Shown in pieces: positions 7,080 to 14,052 of a stretch of DNA of 18,264 nucleotides. Each line of letters starts with the position of its first letter. Position 1 is the stretch's first letter. The notes under the pieces were generated by a model, which was given only the letters and a program-made list of their open reading frames with translations, was not told the origin of the DNA and did no database searches. The stretch spans positions 1 to 18,264 of the forward strand of contig CAZSLZ010000061.1 in the NCBI GenBank assembly GCA_964607865.1, written 5' to 3'. Position numbers and translations under genes: made by a program. This DNA is from CAZSLZ01 sp964607865 (GTDB lineage Bacteria; Vulcanimicrobiota; JAJTBE01; CAZSLZ01).

Positions 7080-8078
7080 TCAGGAATGAACTGGTTTATG
7101 AGTTTTCAGTTTATCTTTCAGAGCTTGTATGACTTTTTCGCTGACAGTTTTCAAATTGCCTTCCAGGGTACAACCAGCTGCCCTGCTGTGGCCTCCGCCT
7201 CCGAAGCATTTGGCTATGCCGTTAATGGGGATATCACGGGATCTCATGCTTACCCTTACGCGGCCCTGCTCGTCTTCCTTGAATATTACAAAGGTATGAA
7301 CTCCACGGATGGCATTTAAATCTTTCATAAAATTGGAAGCATCGGCGTCGCTGACCCCGAACTCGTTAATAAAAGAACGGGGCAGAAAGCTAACGGCGAA
7401 ACCTTCCTCGTAAACCTGGACAGTGTTCATCAGACGCCCCAATAACTGCATTACGTTGTGATCTTTTTCCTGAAAAACCTTCCGGCTTATTTCTTCAATA
7501 GGTATAGCTGCCTGATCCAGCATTTTAGCTGCTACCTGATGGGTATTAGGGGTGGTATTGGCAAACTGGAAGCCACCGGTATCGGTGAATACAGCAACAT
7601 AAAGATTAATTACCACCTCATAGGGGAGTTTCTTTTCCAGATCCATAAGCATTTCAAATAAGAATTCGCCGATAGATGAAGATTGCTCGTCAACAAAATT
7701 TAAATCACCATAATATTTATTGTCGGGGTGATGATCTATATTAACAATTTTTTTGGCTCTGAAGTCGTTTCTGGCAGGGCTGCGGGAATAATCAGGACAC
7801 TCAAATAAAATTGCGCAGTCGAATTCAAAATCGGGGAGGTTATGTTTGACATTTTCCACACCGGGTAGAAATTGATAAACATGAGGTACATCATCGGTGG
7901 TGAAAATATAGGGAGCTTTTTCCCTGCTTTTCAATAAATGCCAGAATGCCAGGGTGGAACCAAGAGCATCGCCGTCCATATTTACATGGGGCATTAACAA
8001 TATAGTCTTGGAAGCGTCAATCAATTCTTCCAGGTCTTTTCCAAACTTCTTCAGTTCTTCTCTTTTATCGGGACTCAT
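7080..8078 (-). CDS. nrnA: DHH/DHHA1 nanoRNase / pAp phosphatase NrnA
   Basis: Cytoplasmic DHH-family phosphoesterase (332 aa) expected to degrade very short RNAs (2-5 nt) and convert 3',5'-pAp to AMP, and often pGpG as well. Metal-binding motifs in order: HVNMDGD (31-37), LFECPD (91-96), NIDHHPDN (113-120) with the DHH triad at 115-117, and FTDTGGF (164-170). The DHHA1 substrate-binding signature GGGGHSRAAG is at 293-302. In the second motif the usual Asp seems to be Glu93, a variant I recall from part of the family, so not taken as loss of function. Position after rbfA is common in bacteria. The gap to rbfA is 51 bp, and the ribosome-binding site is weak. truB, often next, is absent here because the terminator follows. 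Confidence 0.92.
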   Translation of the reverse strand: MSPDKREELKKFGKDLEELIDASKTILLMPHVNMDGDALGSTLAFWHLLKSREKAPYIFTTDDVPHVYQFLPGVENVKHNLPDFEFDCAILFECPDYSRSPARNDFRAKKIVNIDHHPDNKYYGDLNFVDEQSSSIGEFLFEMLMDLEKKLPYEVVINLYVAVFTDTGGFQFANTTPNTHQVAAKMLDQAAIPIEEISRKVFQEKDHNVMQLLGRLMNTVQVYEEGFAVSFLPRSFINEFGVSDADASNFMKDLNAIRGVHTFVIFKEDEQGRVRVSMRSRDIPINGIAKCFGGGGHSRAAGCTLEGNLKTVSEKVIQALKDKLKTHKPVHS

Positions 8079-8129
8079 AACATATCATTCTTCTTTGTTT
8101 ATTTTTCATGATTTAGTTTTACAATAAAA

Positions 8130-8486
8130 CTAATTTTCCTTTTCTTCATGGGAAACAACTTTGTTAATTATTTCAATAATTTTAGAACCTCTCTCGATTC
8201 CCGGATCGAAGTAAAAAACCAGTTTCGGGGTTTTTTTCAAACGAATCTGTTTGCCCAGCTCTTTACGTAAAAAACCCGAAGCTGAATTAAGGCCTTCCAG
8301 GGTTTCTTTTCTTTTCTCTTCGTCTTCAAAAGCACTCACATAAATTTTTGCCAGACTAAGGTCAGACGTAACGTCCACGTTGGTAATGGTAAAAAAACCG
8401 ATGCGGGGATCTTTTGTTTTTATTAAAATGTCTCCCAGAGTTTCCTTAATCAGTTCAGAAACTCTTTTCATCCGAAAACTTGGCAT
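8130..8486 (-). CDS. rbfA: Ribosome-binding factor A (RbfA)
   Basis: Single KH-type domain protein (118 aa, normal length) that binds the immature 30S subunit and assists 16S rRNA 5'-end maturation and cold adaptation. Recognised from the N-terminal RMKRVSELIKETLGDIL, then DPRIG, TNVDVTSDLSLAKIYVS, the conserved region around LRKELGKQIRLKKTPKLVF and FDPGIERG. The ATG has GAGGAG 6-7 bases upstream. It lies 17 bp after infB in the standard nusA-infB-rbfA order. Confidence 0.95.
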   Translation of the reverse strand: MPSFRMKRVSELIKETLGDILIKTKDPRIGFFTITNVDVTSDLSLAKIYVSAFEDEEKRKETLEGLNSASGFLRKELGKQIRLKKTPKLVFYFDPGIERGSKIIEIINKVVSHEEKEN

Positions 8487-8503
8487 TGATGCTCCTCGTT
8501 CTT

Positions 8504-10774
8504 TTATCCAGGTAAATCCAGTTCTCGTTTTACTTCCTTCAGAGTGTAGGCTTCCAATATATCACCGGGTTGAATTCCCGGAAATTTACTGATATGTATG
8601 CCGCATTCGTAACCGGCGCTTACCTCGGTAACCTGATCCTTGAATCGTTGTAAAGTGTCGATTTTATCCTCGTAAATCACCACATTGTCGCGAATAACCC
8701 TGACGCTGGCATTACGGACCAATTTTCCTTCCTGAACATAACTGCCGGCGATAACTCCGATGCGGGAAATCTTGAAGATTGCTCTTACCTCGGCTCTTCC
8801 CAGGAAAACTTCCTCATATTCGGGTTCAAGCAACCCTGACATAGCGTCCTTGATATCTTCTATGATATGATAGATTACCCGGTATAATCTTACGTCAATT
8901 TGCTCCTGAACGGCTTTGCGTTTGGCCTTGGCATCGGGACGAACGTTGAAGCCAATTATTATGGCGTTGGAGGCTGCAGCCAGAACCACGTCAGATTCGG
9001 TAATAGCTCCTACTCCTCCGTGTATTACATTAATACGGACTTCCTCATGGGCCAATTTGGTCAGGGAGTGTTTTAATGCTTCCAATGAACCATTGGAATC
9101 GGTTTTGATAATTATGTTGAGATCCTTGATCTCTCCTTTTTTCATCTGACTGAACAAATCGTCCAGGGATACCCGGGCATCGGACTGAAGCCGATCTGTG
9201 CGGTGCTCCAGTTTTCGCTCGTCAGAAATGGTTTTGGCATCTTTTTCCTCTTCCAGCACCATTAACCGGTCACCGGCAGAAGGAATACCTGATAAACCTG
9301 TTACCTCTACGGGATAACTTGGCCCCACAGCTTTGACTCTTTTTCCTTTGTCGTTTATCATAAACCGGATTTTACCATATTCATTGCCTACAACCACAGG
9401 ATCTCCCACCTTGAGGGTTCCGTTCTGAATAATAACAGTGGCAACTGGGCCGAATCCTTTGTCCAGTGAAGATTCAATTACCGAGCCGATTGCATTTCTG
9501 TCGGGATTGCCTTTTAATTCCTGCATTTCTGCCACCAGGGTAATCATTTCCAGTAATTCATCAATACCATCTTTTGTATGAGCCGACACGGGGACAGTTA
9601 CAGTATCGCCACCCCAGTCTTCGGGAATAAGATCGTGTTCTGCCAGTTGTTGTTTGACCCTTTCAGGGTTGGCATTATTCTTGTCGATTTTATTGATTGC
9701 AACTATGATTGGCACCCTGGCTGCGCGGGCGTGATCTATTGCTTCGATAGTCTGGGGCATAACACCGTCATCTGCGGCAACAACCAGAATAGCCACATCG
9801 GTGACCTGAGCGCCCCGTGCTCTCATGGCAGTGAAAGCTTCGTGGCCGGGGGTATCAACAAAGACAATTTCCCTGCCGTCTTTTTTGACTGTATATGCGC
9901 CGATTTTCTGGGTAATTCCTCCGCTTTCTCCAGCAGCCACCTTGGTATTTCTTATGGCATCCAAAAGCGAGGTTTTTCCATGGTCAACATGGCCCAGTAC
10001 TGTAACCACCGGAGGGCGGGTAACAAGATCTTCCTCTTCGTCTTTCTCCTGGGGAAGAATTGGTTTCTCTTCTTTCTCGAGTTCTACCTTGAAACCGAAT
10101 TTTTTTACAATCTGGGCTGCATTTTCAAAATCTAATACCTGGTTGATATTGGCCATCAAACCTTGTTTCATTAACAGTTTTATCAATTCACTGGCAGACA
10201 CTCCCAGTTTTTCCGCCAATTCACTCACTGTAAGGGTCTCGGGCAGAGTCATCCATTTCTGTTGTGATTCTTTTTTAGTGACTTCCGGTGGACGGGATTT
10301 CCTGTCTCGACGGCCTCGTCTCCCTCTCTCCATAGGACGCGGGAAAGTCTTGGTCTGAAGAACCGGTTTTGAGCTTTCATCAGATTTCTTGAGTCGTTCA
10401 TGAATTGTTGCCGTGGCAGGCCCGTTGTCCTTACTTCTGCGATTGCGCCTGCCTTTTCCCTTCCGTGAACCTGCCTGGGATTCACCAGTGCTTTCTCTGG
10501 TGGCGGTGCCTTTTCTTTTTGAAGGTTTTTCCGGGGCTTTTTCTGCCGCTTCAGCAGTTTTTTTGGTTCTTGAAGGTTTTTCTTCCTTCTTACCCTTGGA
10601 TTTTTCATTTTCATCAACCTTGAAAGCCTTCAATACTTCCTGGGCAACCGATTCTTCCACCGAAGACGAATGAGATTTGACGTCAACATCAAGTTCATTT
10701 TTCAAATGATCAATTAACTCTTTGTTAGACAATCCAACTTTTTTTGATAATTCATAAACTCTAATTTTTTTCAT
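8504..10774 (-). CDS. infB: Translation initiation factor IF-2
   Basis: GTPase that brings fMet-tRNA to the 30S subunit and promotes subunit joining (756 aa from the chosen start). The first IF2_N subdomain is at about 1-50 (MKKIRVYELSKKVG...). A basic linker rich in Arg/Lys/Gly follows (about 55-170), then a second IF2_N (about 175-230). The G domain has GHVDHGKT (261-268), GGITQ (285-289), VDTPGH (306-311), NKID (361-364) and SAH (397-399). The residue after GGITQ is Lys where His is frequent. Domains II-IV complete the usual length. The ATG at 10774 is chosen over an in-frame TTG (10792) or GTG (10789), because the canonical family N-terminus begins there and a GGTGG-type ribosome-binding sequence lies about 10 bases before it. 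The gene is 48 bp after ylxR. Confidence 0.97.
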   Translation of the reverse strand: MKKIRVYELSKKVGLSNKELIDHLKNELDVDVKSHSSSVEESVAQEVLKAFKVDENEKSKGKKEEKPSRTKKTAEAAEKAPEKPSKRKGTATRESTGESQAGSRKGKGRRNRRSKDNGPATATIHERLKKSDESSKPVLQTKTFPRPMERGRRGRRDRKSRPPEVTKKESQQKWMTLPETLTVSELAEKLGVSASELIKLLMKQGLMANINQVLDFENAAQIVKKFGFKVELEKEEKPILPQEKDEEEDLVTRPPVVTVLGHVDHGKTSLLDAIRNTKVAAGESGGITQKIGAYTVKKDGREIVFVDTPGHEAFTAMRARGAQVTDVAILVVAADDGVMPQTIEAIDHARAARVPIIVAINKIDKNNANPERVKQQLAEHDLIPEDWGGDTVTVPVSAHTKDGIDELLEMITLVAEMQELKGNPDRNAIGSVIESSLDKGFGPVATVIIQNGTLKVGDPVVVGNEYGKIRFMINDKGKRVKAVGPSYPVEVTGLSGIPSAGDRLMVLEEEKDAKTISDERKLEHRTDRLQSDARVSLDDLFSQMKKGEIKDLNIIIKTDSNGSLEALKHSLTKLAHEEVRINVIHGGVGAITESDVVLAAASNAIIIGFNVRPDAKAKRKAVQEQIDVRLYRVIYHIIEDIKDAMSGLLEPEYEEVFLGRAEVRAIFKISRIGVIAGSYVQEGKLVRNASVRVIRDNVVIYEDKIDTLQRFKDQVTEVSAGYECGIHISKFPGIQPGDILEAYTLKEVKRELDLPG

Positions 10775-10822
10775 ACTCTGCTTTCCCACCAACTAATCCG
10801 ATTCTTGATTTTATTACGTTAA

Positions 10823-11074
10823 TCATTCAACCTGGCCACTTAACAAGGTTGAACTTGATTCCAACTTAAACTTCTTCCTGAATCTTTTATTATTCAGGAA
10901 TTTGTCGATACAGGCCTGATTCCTGCACAGATACATTCCTCGCCCCTGTGCTTTCTGGCCGGTATCTTCAACAAGCGTATCATGCCTGTCTTTAACCAAT
11001 CTTATTAATTCACTCCTGGGCAGCTTGCTTCGGCAAACCACGCACATTCTTACAGGAATATGTAAGGGCTTCAT
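10823..11074 (-). CDS. ylxR: YlxR family RNA-binding protein
   Basis: Small basic protein (83 aa) of the YlxR/DUF448 family, found between nusA and infB. In Bacillota it binds RNA and associates with RNase P. Recognised by RMCVVCR (9-15), SELIRLV (21-27), and GRGMYLC (44-50), followed by C55. The four cysteines C11, C14, C50 and C55 could form a metal site, which is inference. The C-terminal tail (about 60-70) is strongly basic. It starts 5 bp after the nusA stop, with a weak ribosome-binding site, which suggests coupling. The L7Ae-like ylxQ gene, often next, is absent. Confidence 0.93.
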   Translation of the reverse strand: MKPLHIPVRMCVVCRSKLPRSELIRLVKDRHDTLVEDTGQKAQGRGMYLCRNQACIDKFLNNKRFRKKFKLESSSTLLSGQVE

Positions 11075-11079
11075 AAGGC

Positions 11080-12777
11080 TTATCTTCTGAATTCCCGTTC
11101 TCTCTTCTTTTTTTTCTTCTTCTTTTTCTTCTTGGGACGTTCTTCCTCGTCGGGGTAATATGCATTGCCATATATGTCTCCTTCGCCGTAGGCCATGGCT
11201 ACATATTGGTCAATAGGCATATCCTTGGGTATATTTTTCAAAGCTTCGTCTATTTCTTTCTGTTTTTTCTTATCTTTCTGAGGAGCCTCCAGCAACTCCA
11301 ATTCTTCGCTGCCTTCAAACTGAGGCTCATATTCACGGAGTCTCTTTAATTCCTCTTCTTCCTGCCGTTTTCTTTCTTCTTCTTCCAACTGGCGAAGCTC
11401 TTCTTCTTCTTCCTTACGCAGTTGTTCTTCTTCAAGGCGCAACTGCTCTTCTTCTTCTTTTCGTTTCTTTTCTTCCTCTTCGCGACGCTTCTGTTCTTCG
11501 TCCATTTTCTGCCTGAGATCATCTTCCAGTTTCTTCTGTTCTTCTTCCCGGCTGACGATACGTTCCTTTTCTTCCTTTATACGTTGCTCTTCTTCAATGG
11601 CTCTCTGTTGTTCCATTTCCCGGGCCTGGGTTTCGCTCTTTATATCAATTTTCCAGTTGGTCAATTTGGCAGCTAACCGGGCATTCTGGCCCTCCTTGCC
11701 GATAGCCAGGGAAAATTGGTCGTCAGGAACTATAACCAGGGCAGTCCGATCTTCAGGATTCAAGGTTACCATGAGTACTTTGGCGGGGCTAAGGGCATTG
11801 GAAACGAAGGTAAAGGGATCTGAAGTATAATTGATAATGTCAATCTTTTCGCCCCTGAGTTCGTCCACTACCATTTGAACCCTGCTTCCCCTGGGCCCCA
11901 CGCAGGCTCCCAGAGGATCAACATTAGGCTCAAGGGCCCTGACCGAAACCTTGGACCTGGCACCGGGTTCCCGGGCCACGTTGTGAATTTCGATAAGTCC
12001 CTGTTTTATTTCCGGAACTTCCATCTCGAACAGTTTTCTTATCAAACCGGGATGAGTCCGGGAAAATATTACCTGGGGGCCACGGGGAGCTTTGTCTACC
12101 CTTAATACATAAACTTTTACACGTTCGCCCCGGCGAAAATGCTCGGAAGGAACCTGTTCCGGCGGAGGGATTACACCCTCTATTTTTCCCAGGTCGCAAA
12201 CCCAATTGTGGCCCTCATAACGCTGTACCGTTATGGAAATTACTTCGCCTATCCTCTTTGAGTATTCCAGATAAATTATATCTCGCTCAGCTTCCCTTAT
12301 CTTCTGCTTTATCACCTGCTTGGTGGTCTGGGCAGCTATGCGGCCAAAGTTTTTGGGGTTTTCTTCAATAAGAACATCAACCCGGTAACCGTAATCCAGC
12401 ATATTCTCGGTGGGTTTCTGCAGGGGTTGCAGAAACAGTTCCGGTCTCTGGTCCTCGTCGTCGGTTTCTTCTTCAATTTCCTCTTCCGGAGGGGTATAAA
12501 CGGCAAGAATTTCGCCTTTTTTAAACATTTTTTTTGTCTGTGATAAAGAAATCTCTTTTTCCGTATCTTTTCTTCGGCTTACTATGGTTTTGGTTCCAAT
12601 AACCCGGATGCCTCCGCCTGCTTCAATATCGATTTTTACCCTGATATTATTTCCGGTCTTGAAATTTTTACGGTAAGCTGAAGTTAATGCTGATTCCACG
12701 CCTTCAACCAGCATTTCTAAGGGTATATTTCTTTCTTTCTCTATCTGTTTTAATGCTTGTATGAGATCCCCGTTCAT
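11080..12777 (-). CDS. nusA: Transcription factor NusA with extended charged C-terminus
   Basis: Transcription elongation/termination/antitermination factor that binds RNA polymerase and RNA (565 aa; the core family without acidic repeats is about 350-400). The N-terminal RNAP-binding domain (about 1-165) carries an unusual acidic insertion (about 96-127, TPPEEEIEEETDDEDQ). The S1 domain follows (about 175-240), then KH1 (PGARSKVSV, GACVGPRGSRVQ at 289-301) and KH2 (AIGKEGQNARLAA at 358-370). Residues about 384-485 are a run of Glu/Lys/Arg/Gln predicted as a long charged helix or coiled coil. After a mixed segment (PIDQYVAMAYGEGD), the protein ends in ten lysines (549-558) plus REREFRR. I see no AR1/AR2 repeats. 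The ATG has a GAGGAGGAA sequence about 9 bases upstream. A strong start and intact core suggest a functional protein. Confidence 0.95.
   Translation of the reverse strand: MNGDLIQALKQIEKERNIPLEMLVEGVESALTSAYRKNFKTGNNIRVKIDIEAGGGIRVIGTKTIVSRRKDTEKEISLSQTKKMFKKGEILAVYTPPEEEIEEETDDEDQRPELFLQPLQKPTENMLDYGYRVDVLIEENPKNFGRIAAQTTKQVIKQKIREAERDIIYLEYSKRIGEVISITVQRYEGHNWVCDLGKIEGVIPPPEQVPSEHFRRGERVKVYVLRVDKAPRGPQVIFSRTHPGLIRKLFEMEVPEIKQGLIEIHNVAREPGARSKVSVRALEPNVDPLGACVGPRGSRVQMVVDELRGEKIDIINYTSDPFTFVSNALSPAKVLMVTLNPEDRTALVIVPDDQFSLAIGKEGQNARLAAKLTNWKIDIKSETQAREMEQQRAIEEEQRIKEEKERIVSREEEQKKLEDDLRQKMDEEQKRREEEEKKRKEEEEQLRLEEEQLRKEEEEELRQLEEEERKRQEEEELKRLREYEPQFEGSEELELLEAPQKDKKKQKEIDEALKNIPKDMPIDQYVAMAYGEGDIYGNAYYPDEEERPKKKKKKKKKKREREFRR
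11098..11133. repeat. 36-base homopyrimidine/homopurine tract in nusA
   Basis: The plus strand is purely pyrimidine for 36 bases, and the coding strand is therefore purely purine. It encodes the ten-lysine run and neighbouring Arg/Glu near the NusA C-terminus, and includes a run of eight A on the coding strand. Further TTC-rich tracts lie at about 11340-11600 in the same gene. Such tracts are prone to replication or polymerase slippage and can form unusual DNA structures. Confidence 0.8.
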
Positions 12778-12807
12778 TGGGTTCTTCCTCCTCTAACAGA
12801 TATAAAA

Positions 12808-13062
12808 TTATATTCCCGGCGATTCCACTTCCAGAAAATAGCGTTCCTGAATAAGATCTTCTTCATCCAGCAATTTGCTGAAAGCCCGGGAGAAGTTTTC
12901 ACAATCTTTTAATTCTACTCCGCCTTCTTTATTAATAGTAATTCTCAATACTCTTCTTCCATGGTCCTTGATGAATAACAGGCGAACCAGTTCAACACCA
13001 GTTTCTTCTTCGACTGTTTCCGCCATTCTATTTAATTCTGCCATCAATTCCGAACGCTTCAT
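12808..13062 (-). CDS. rimP: RimP, N-terminal domain only (ribosome maturation factor)
   Basis: Homologue of the 30S maturation factor RimP, but only 84 aa, where the family usually has about 150. The N-terminal alpha/beta domain is complete: MKRSELMAELN..., GVELVRLLFIKDHGRRVLRITINKEGGVELKDCENFSRAFSKLL, and the family landmark YFLEVESPG. In E. coli this landmark is followed by LDRPL and the SH3-like C-terminal domain. Here a TAA follows at SPGI, and only 30 bp remain before nusA, so no C-terminal domain can be encoded downstream in any frame. The ATG is chosen because the family N-terminus begins near it and AAAGGAGA lies 12 bases upstream. The longer open frame into the leader is rejected. 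It is the first gene of the operon. Whether it is functional is unknown. Confidence 0.85.
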   Translation of the reverse strand: MKRSELMAELNRMAETVEEETGVELVRLLFIKDHGRRVLRITINKEGGVELKDCENFSRAFSKLLDEEDLIQERYFLEVESPGI

Positions 13063-13081
13063 TACTGGAAGGATCTCCTTT

Positions 13082-13111
13082 ATAACAAAAGAGTGGGGGT
13101 GTCCCACTCTT
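13082..13111 (-). terminator. Leader hairpin before rimP, possible attenuator
   Basis: On the minus strand, AAGAGTGGG (13111-13103) pairs perfectly with CCCACTCTT (13097-13089) around ACACC, and TTGTTAT follows. This has the form of an intrinsic terminator with a weak U-tract. It lies between the proposed promoter (13135-13163) and the rimP ribosome-binding site, so it would stop transcription early in the leader or be bypassed. It may instead end transcription coming from the small membrane-protein gene upstream. NusA, encoded in the same operon, affects termination, so autoregulation is a plausible inference. Confidence 0.65.
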
Positions 13112-13134
13112 CCTTTTGGGATATTTTCCAATAT

Positions 13135-13163
13135 AATATATCACATTTACCCGTTTTTGTAAA
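13135..13163 (-). promoter_or_regulatory. Promoter of the rimP-nusA-infB operon
   Basis: On the minus strand, TTTACA (13163-13158) is followed by exactly 17 bases and then TATATT (13140-13135), each matching five of six consensus positions. The bases TGA directly before the -10 make it an extended -10 promoter. The predicted start, about 7 bases beyond, gives a leader of roughly 65 nt that contains the hairpin at 13089-13111. It lies in an AT-rich gap between convincing genes. Confidence 0.65.
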
Positions 13164-13214
13164 GAACAAGTGAAATTATTTTTTTCTCTGATAAAGCCTG
13201 GCATTCCAGAACTT

Positions 13215-13601
13215 TTAGAAATCATGCTCCCTATTTTTACCCAGTTGATAAATTCCCAGAACGCCTATTATCAAAACCAGCCCTACCAGGGCAAATAAAA
13301 GAAAACTTCCGCGGTTTCTAGATGCTGTGTTTTTGGGGATTGGAGTCAGAACCTTTACTTCTTCCTTGTTTTTTTTCTCGTTTTCTTTCTCATCTTTTTT
13401 TTCAATTTCTATAACACCGCTTCGTTGGCTTCTTCTTGGCCTCTCTTTCCTGGTGCTGGTAACTTTGGGGGTGGGAGTATCAAAATCATCGTCCCAGAAG
13501 TCGTCCTGCTGTTCACCGGTGTTTCGAACCGCAGCCAGGGAAAGGCCACTCAAAAGTAGCAAAATAGAGATAAATATTAATAAAAGTTTCTTGTAATTCA
13601 T
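13215..13601 (-). CDS. Small secreted protein with C-terminal membrane anchor (unknown)
   Basis: 128 aa. A clear signal sequence comes first (MNYKK, hydrophobic core, cleavage near SLAA), then a low-complexity acidic and basic linker (about 28-95, including DDFWDDDFD and a Lys/Glu-rich stretch). A C-terminal membrane helix (about 98-121, SFLLFALVGLVLIIGVLGIYQ) and a short tail (GKNREHDF) follow. It resembles the preceding gene product (13615-14022) in layout and in the C-terminal helix, so the two are probably paralogues. The ATG has AAAGGT about 8 bases upstream and lies 13 bp after that gene. No enzyme motif is visible. An anchor or assembly role with the PilC-like protein is suggested only by position. 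Confidence 0.65.
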   Translation of the reverse strand: MNYKKLLLIFISILLLLSGLSLAAVRNTGEQQDDFWDDDFDTPTPKVTSTRKERPRRSQRSGVIEIEKKDEKENEKKNKEEVKVLTPIPKNTASRNRGSFLLFALVGLVLIIGVLGIYQLGKNREHDF

Positions 13602-13614
13602 ATTTTTTTACCTT

Positions 13615-14022
13615 TTAAAAGTTTTTTGAATCGTCATGCCTGCTTTTTATAAAATAGCTTGCAACTAACACTGCCAGGACCAGTGGAAGCCCTATCAGAG
13701 CCCATAGTGGTATTCCGGTTTTTTCCTGTTTTGGTACTGGTTTTGGAGTAGCAGCTGCGGTAACAGCTGGAGATGGAGAAGGAGAAGGGCTGGGAGTTGG
13801 TGACACTACAGGGGAAGGTGTCGGGGTGCTTTTCTGAATATTTTCCAGGTATTCCCGCTCTTCTTTTGTGAGGGTTTCAGTTTTTGTTTCTTTGGGGATG
13901 ATGGGAGCGCTTTGAAATCGTTTTCTGTTTTTCAGGGGTACTCCCACCCCGGCAAAAGCCACCGAAGTAATAATAAATGCCAGTAGTATTATCAGAACTC
14001 CCGTAGTTATTTTCTTATTCAT
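13615..14022 (-). CDS. Small secreted protein with Ser/Pro-rich linker and C-terminal anchor (unknown)
   Basis: 135 aa. A signal sequence comes first (MNKK, hydrophobic core, cleavage near AFAG), then a middle part with KRFQSAPIIPK, a linker of TPTPSP/SPSPSP repeats (about 66-86), a C-terminal membrane helix (about 104-124, LWALIGLPLVLAVLVASYFI) and a charged tail. The Ser/Pro/Thr linker resembles a flexible surface stalk and may be glycosylated (inference). The ATG at 14022 is preferred over a GTG 12 bp upstream, since the purine-rich AAGGCGGTG is correctly spaced only for the ATG. It lies 30 bp after the PilC-like gene and 13 bp before its paralogue-like neighbour. Confidence 0.65.
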   Translation of the reverse strand: MNKKITTGVLIILLAFIITSVAFAGVGVPLKNRKRFQSAPIIPKETKTETLTKEEREYLENIQKSTPTPSPVVSPTPSPSPSPSPAVTAAATPKPVPKQEKTGIPLWALIGLPLVLAVLVASYFIKSRHDDSKNF

Positions 14023-14052
14023 AATAAACGACACCGCCTTGAATAATTACTC

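Noticed and set aside
9578..10135. Long plus-strand frames opposite infB (also 9825-10358)
   Set aside because: Antisense to the conserved G domain of IF-2. No recognisable protein.
13063..13131. N-terminal extension of RimP (start near 13131)
   Set aside because: It would translate the leader hairpin and lies right at the predicted transcript start. The family N-terminus and ribosome-binding site fit the ATG at 13062.
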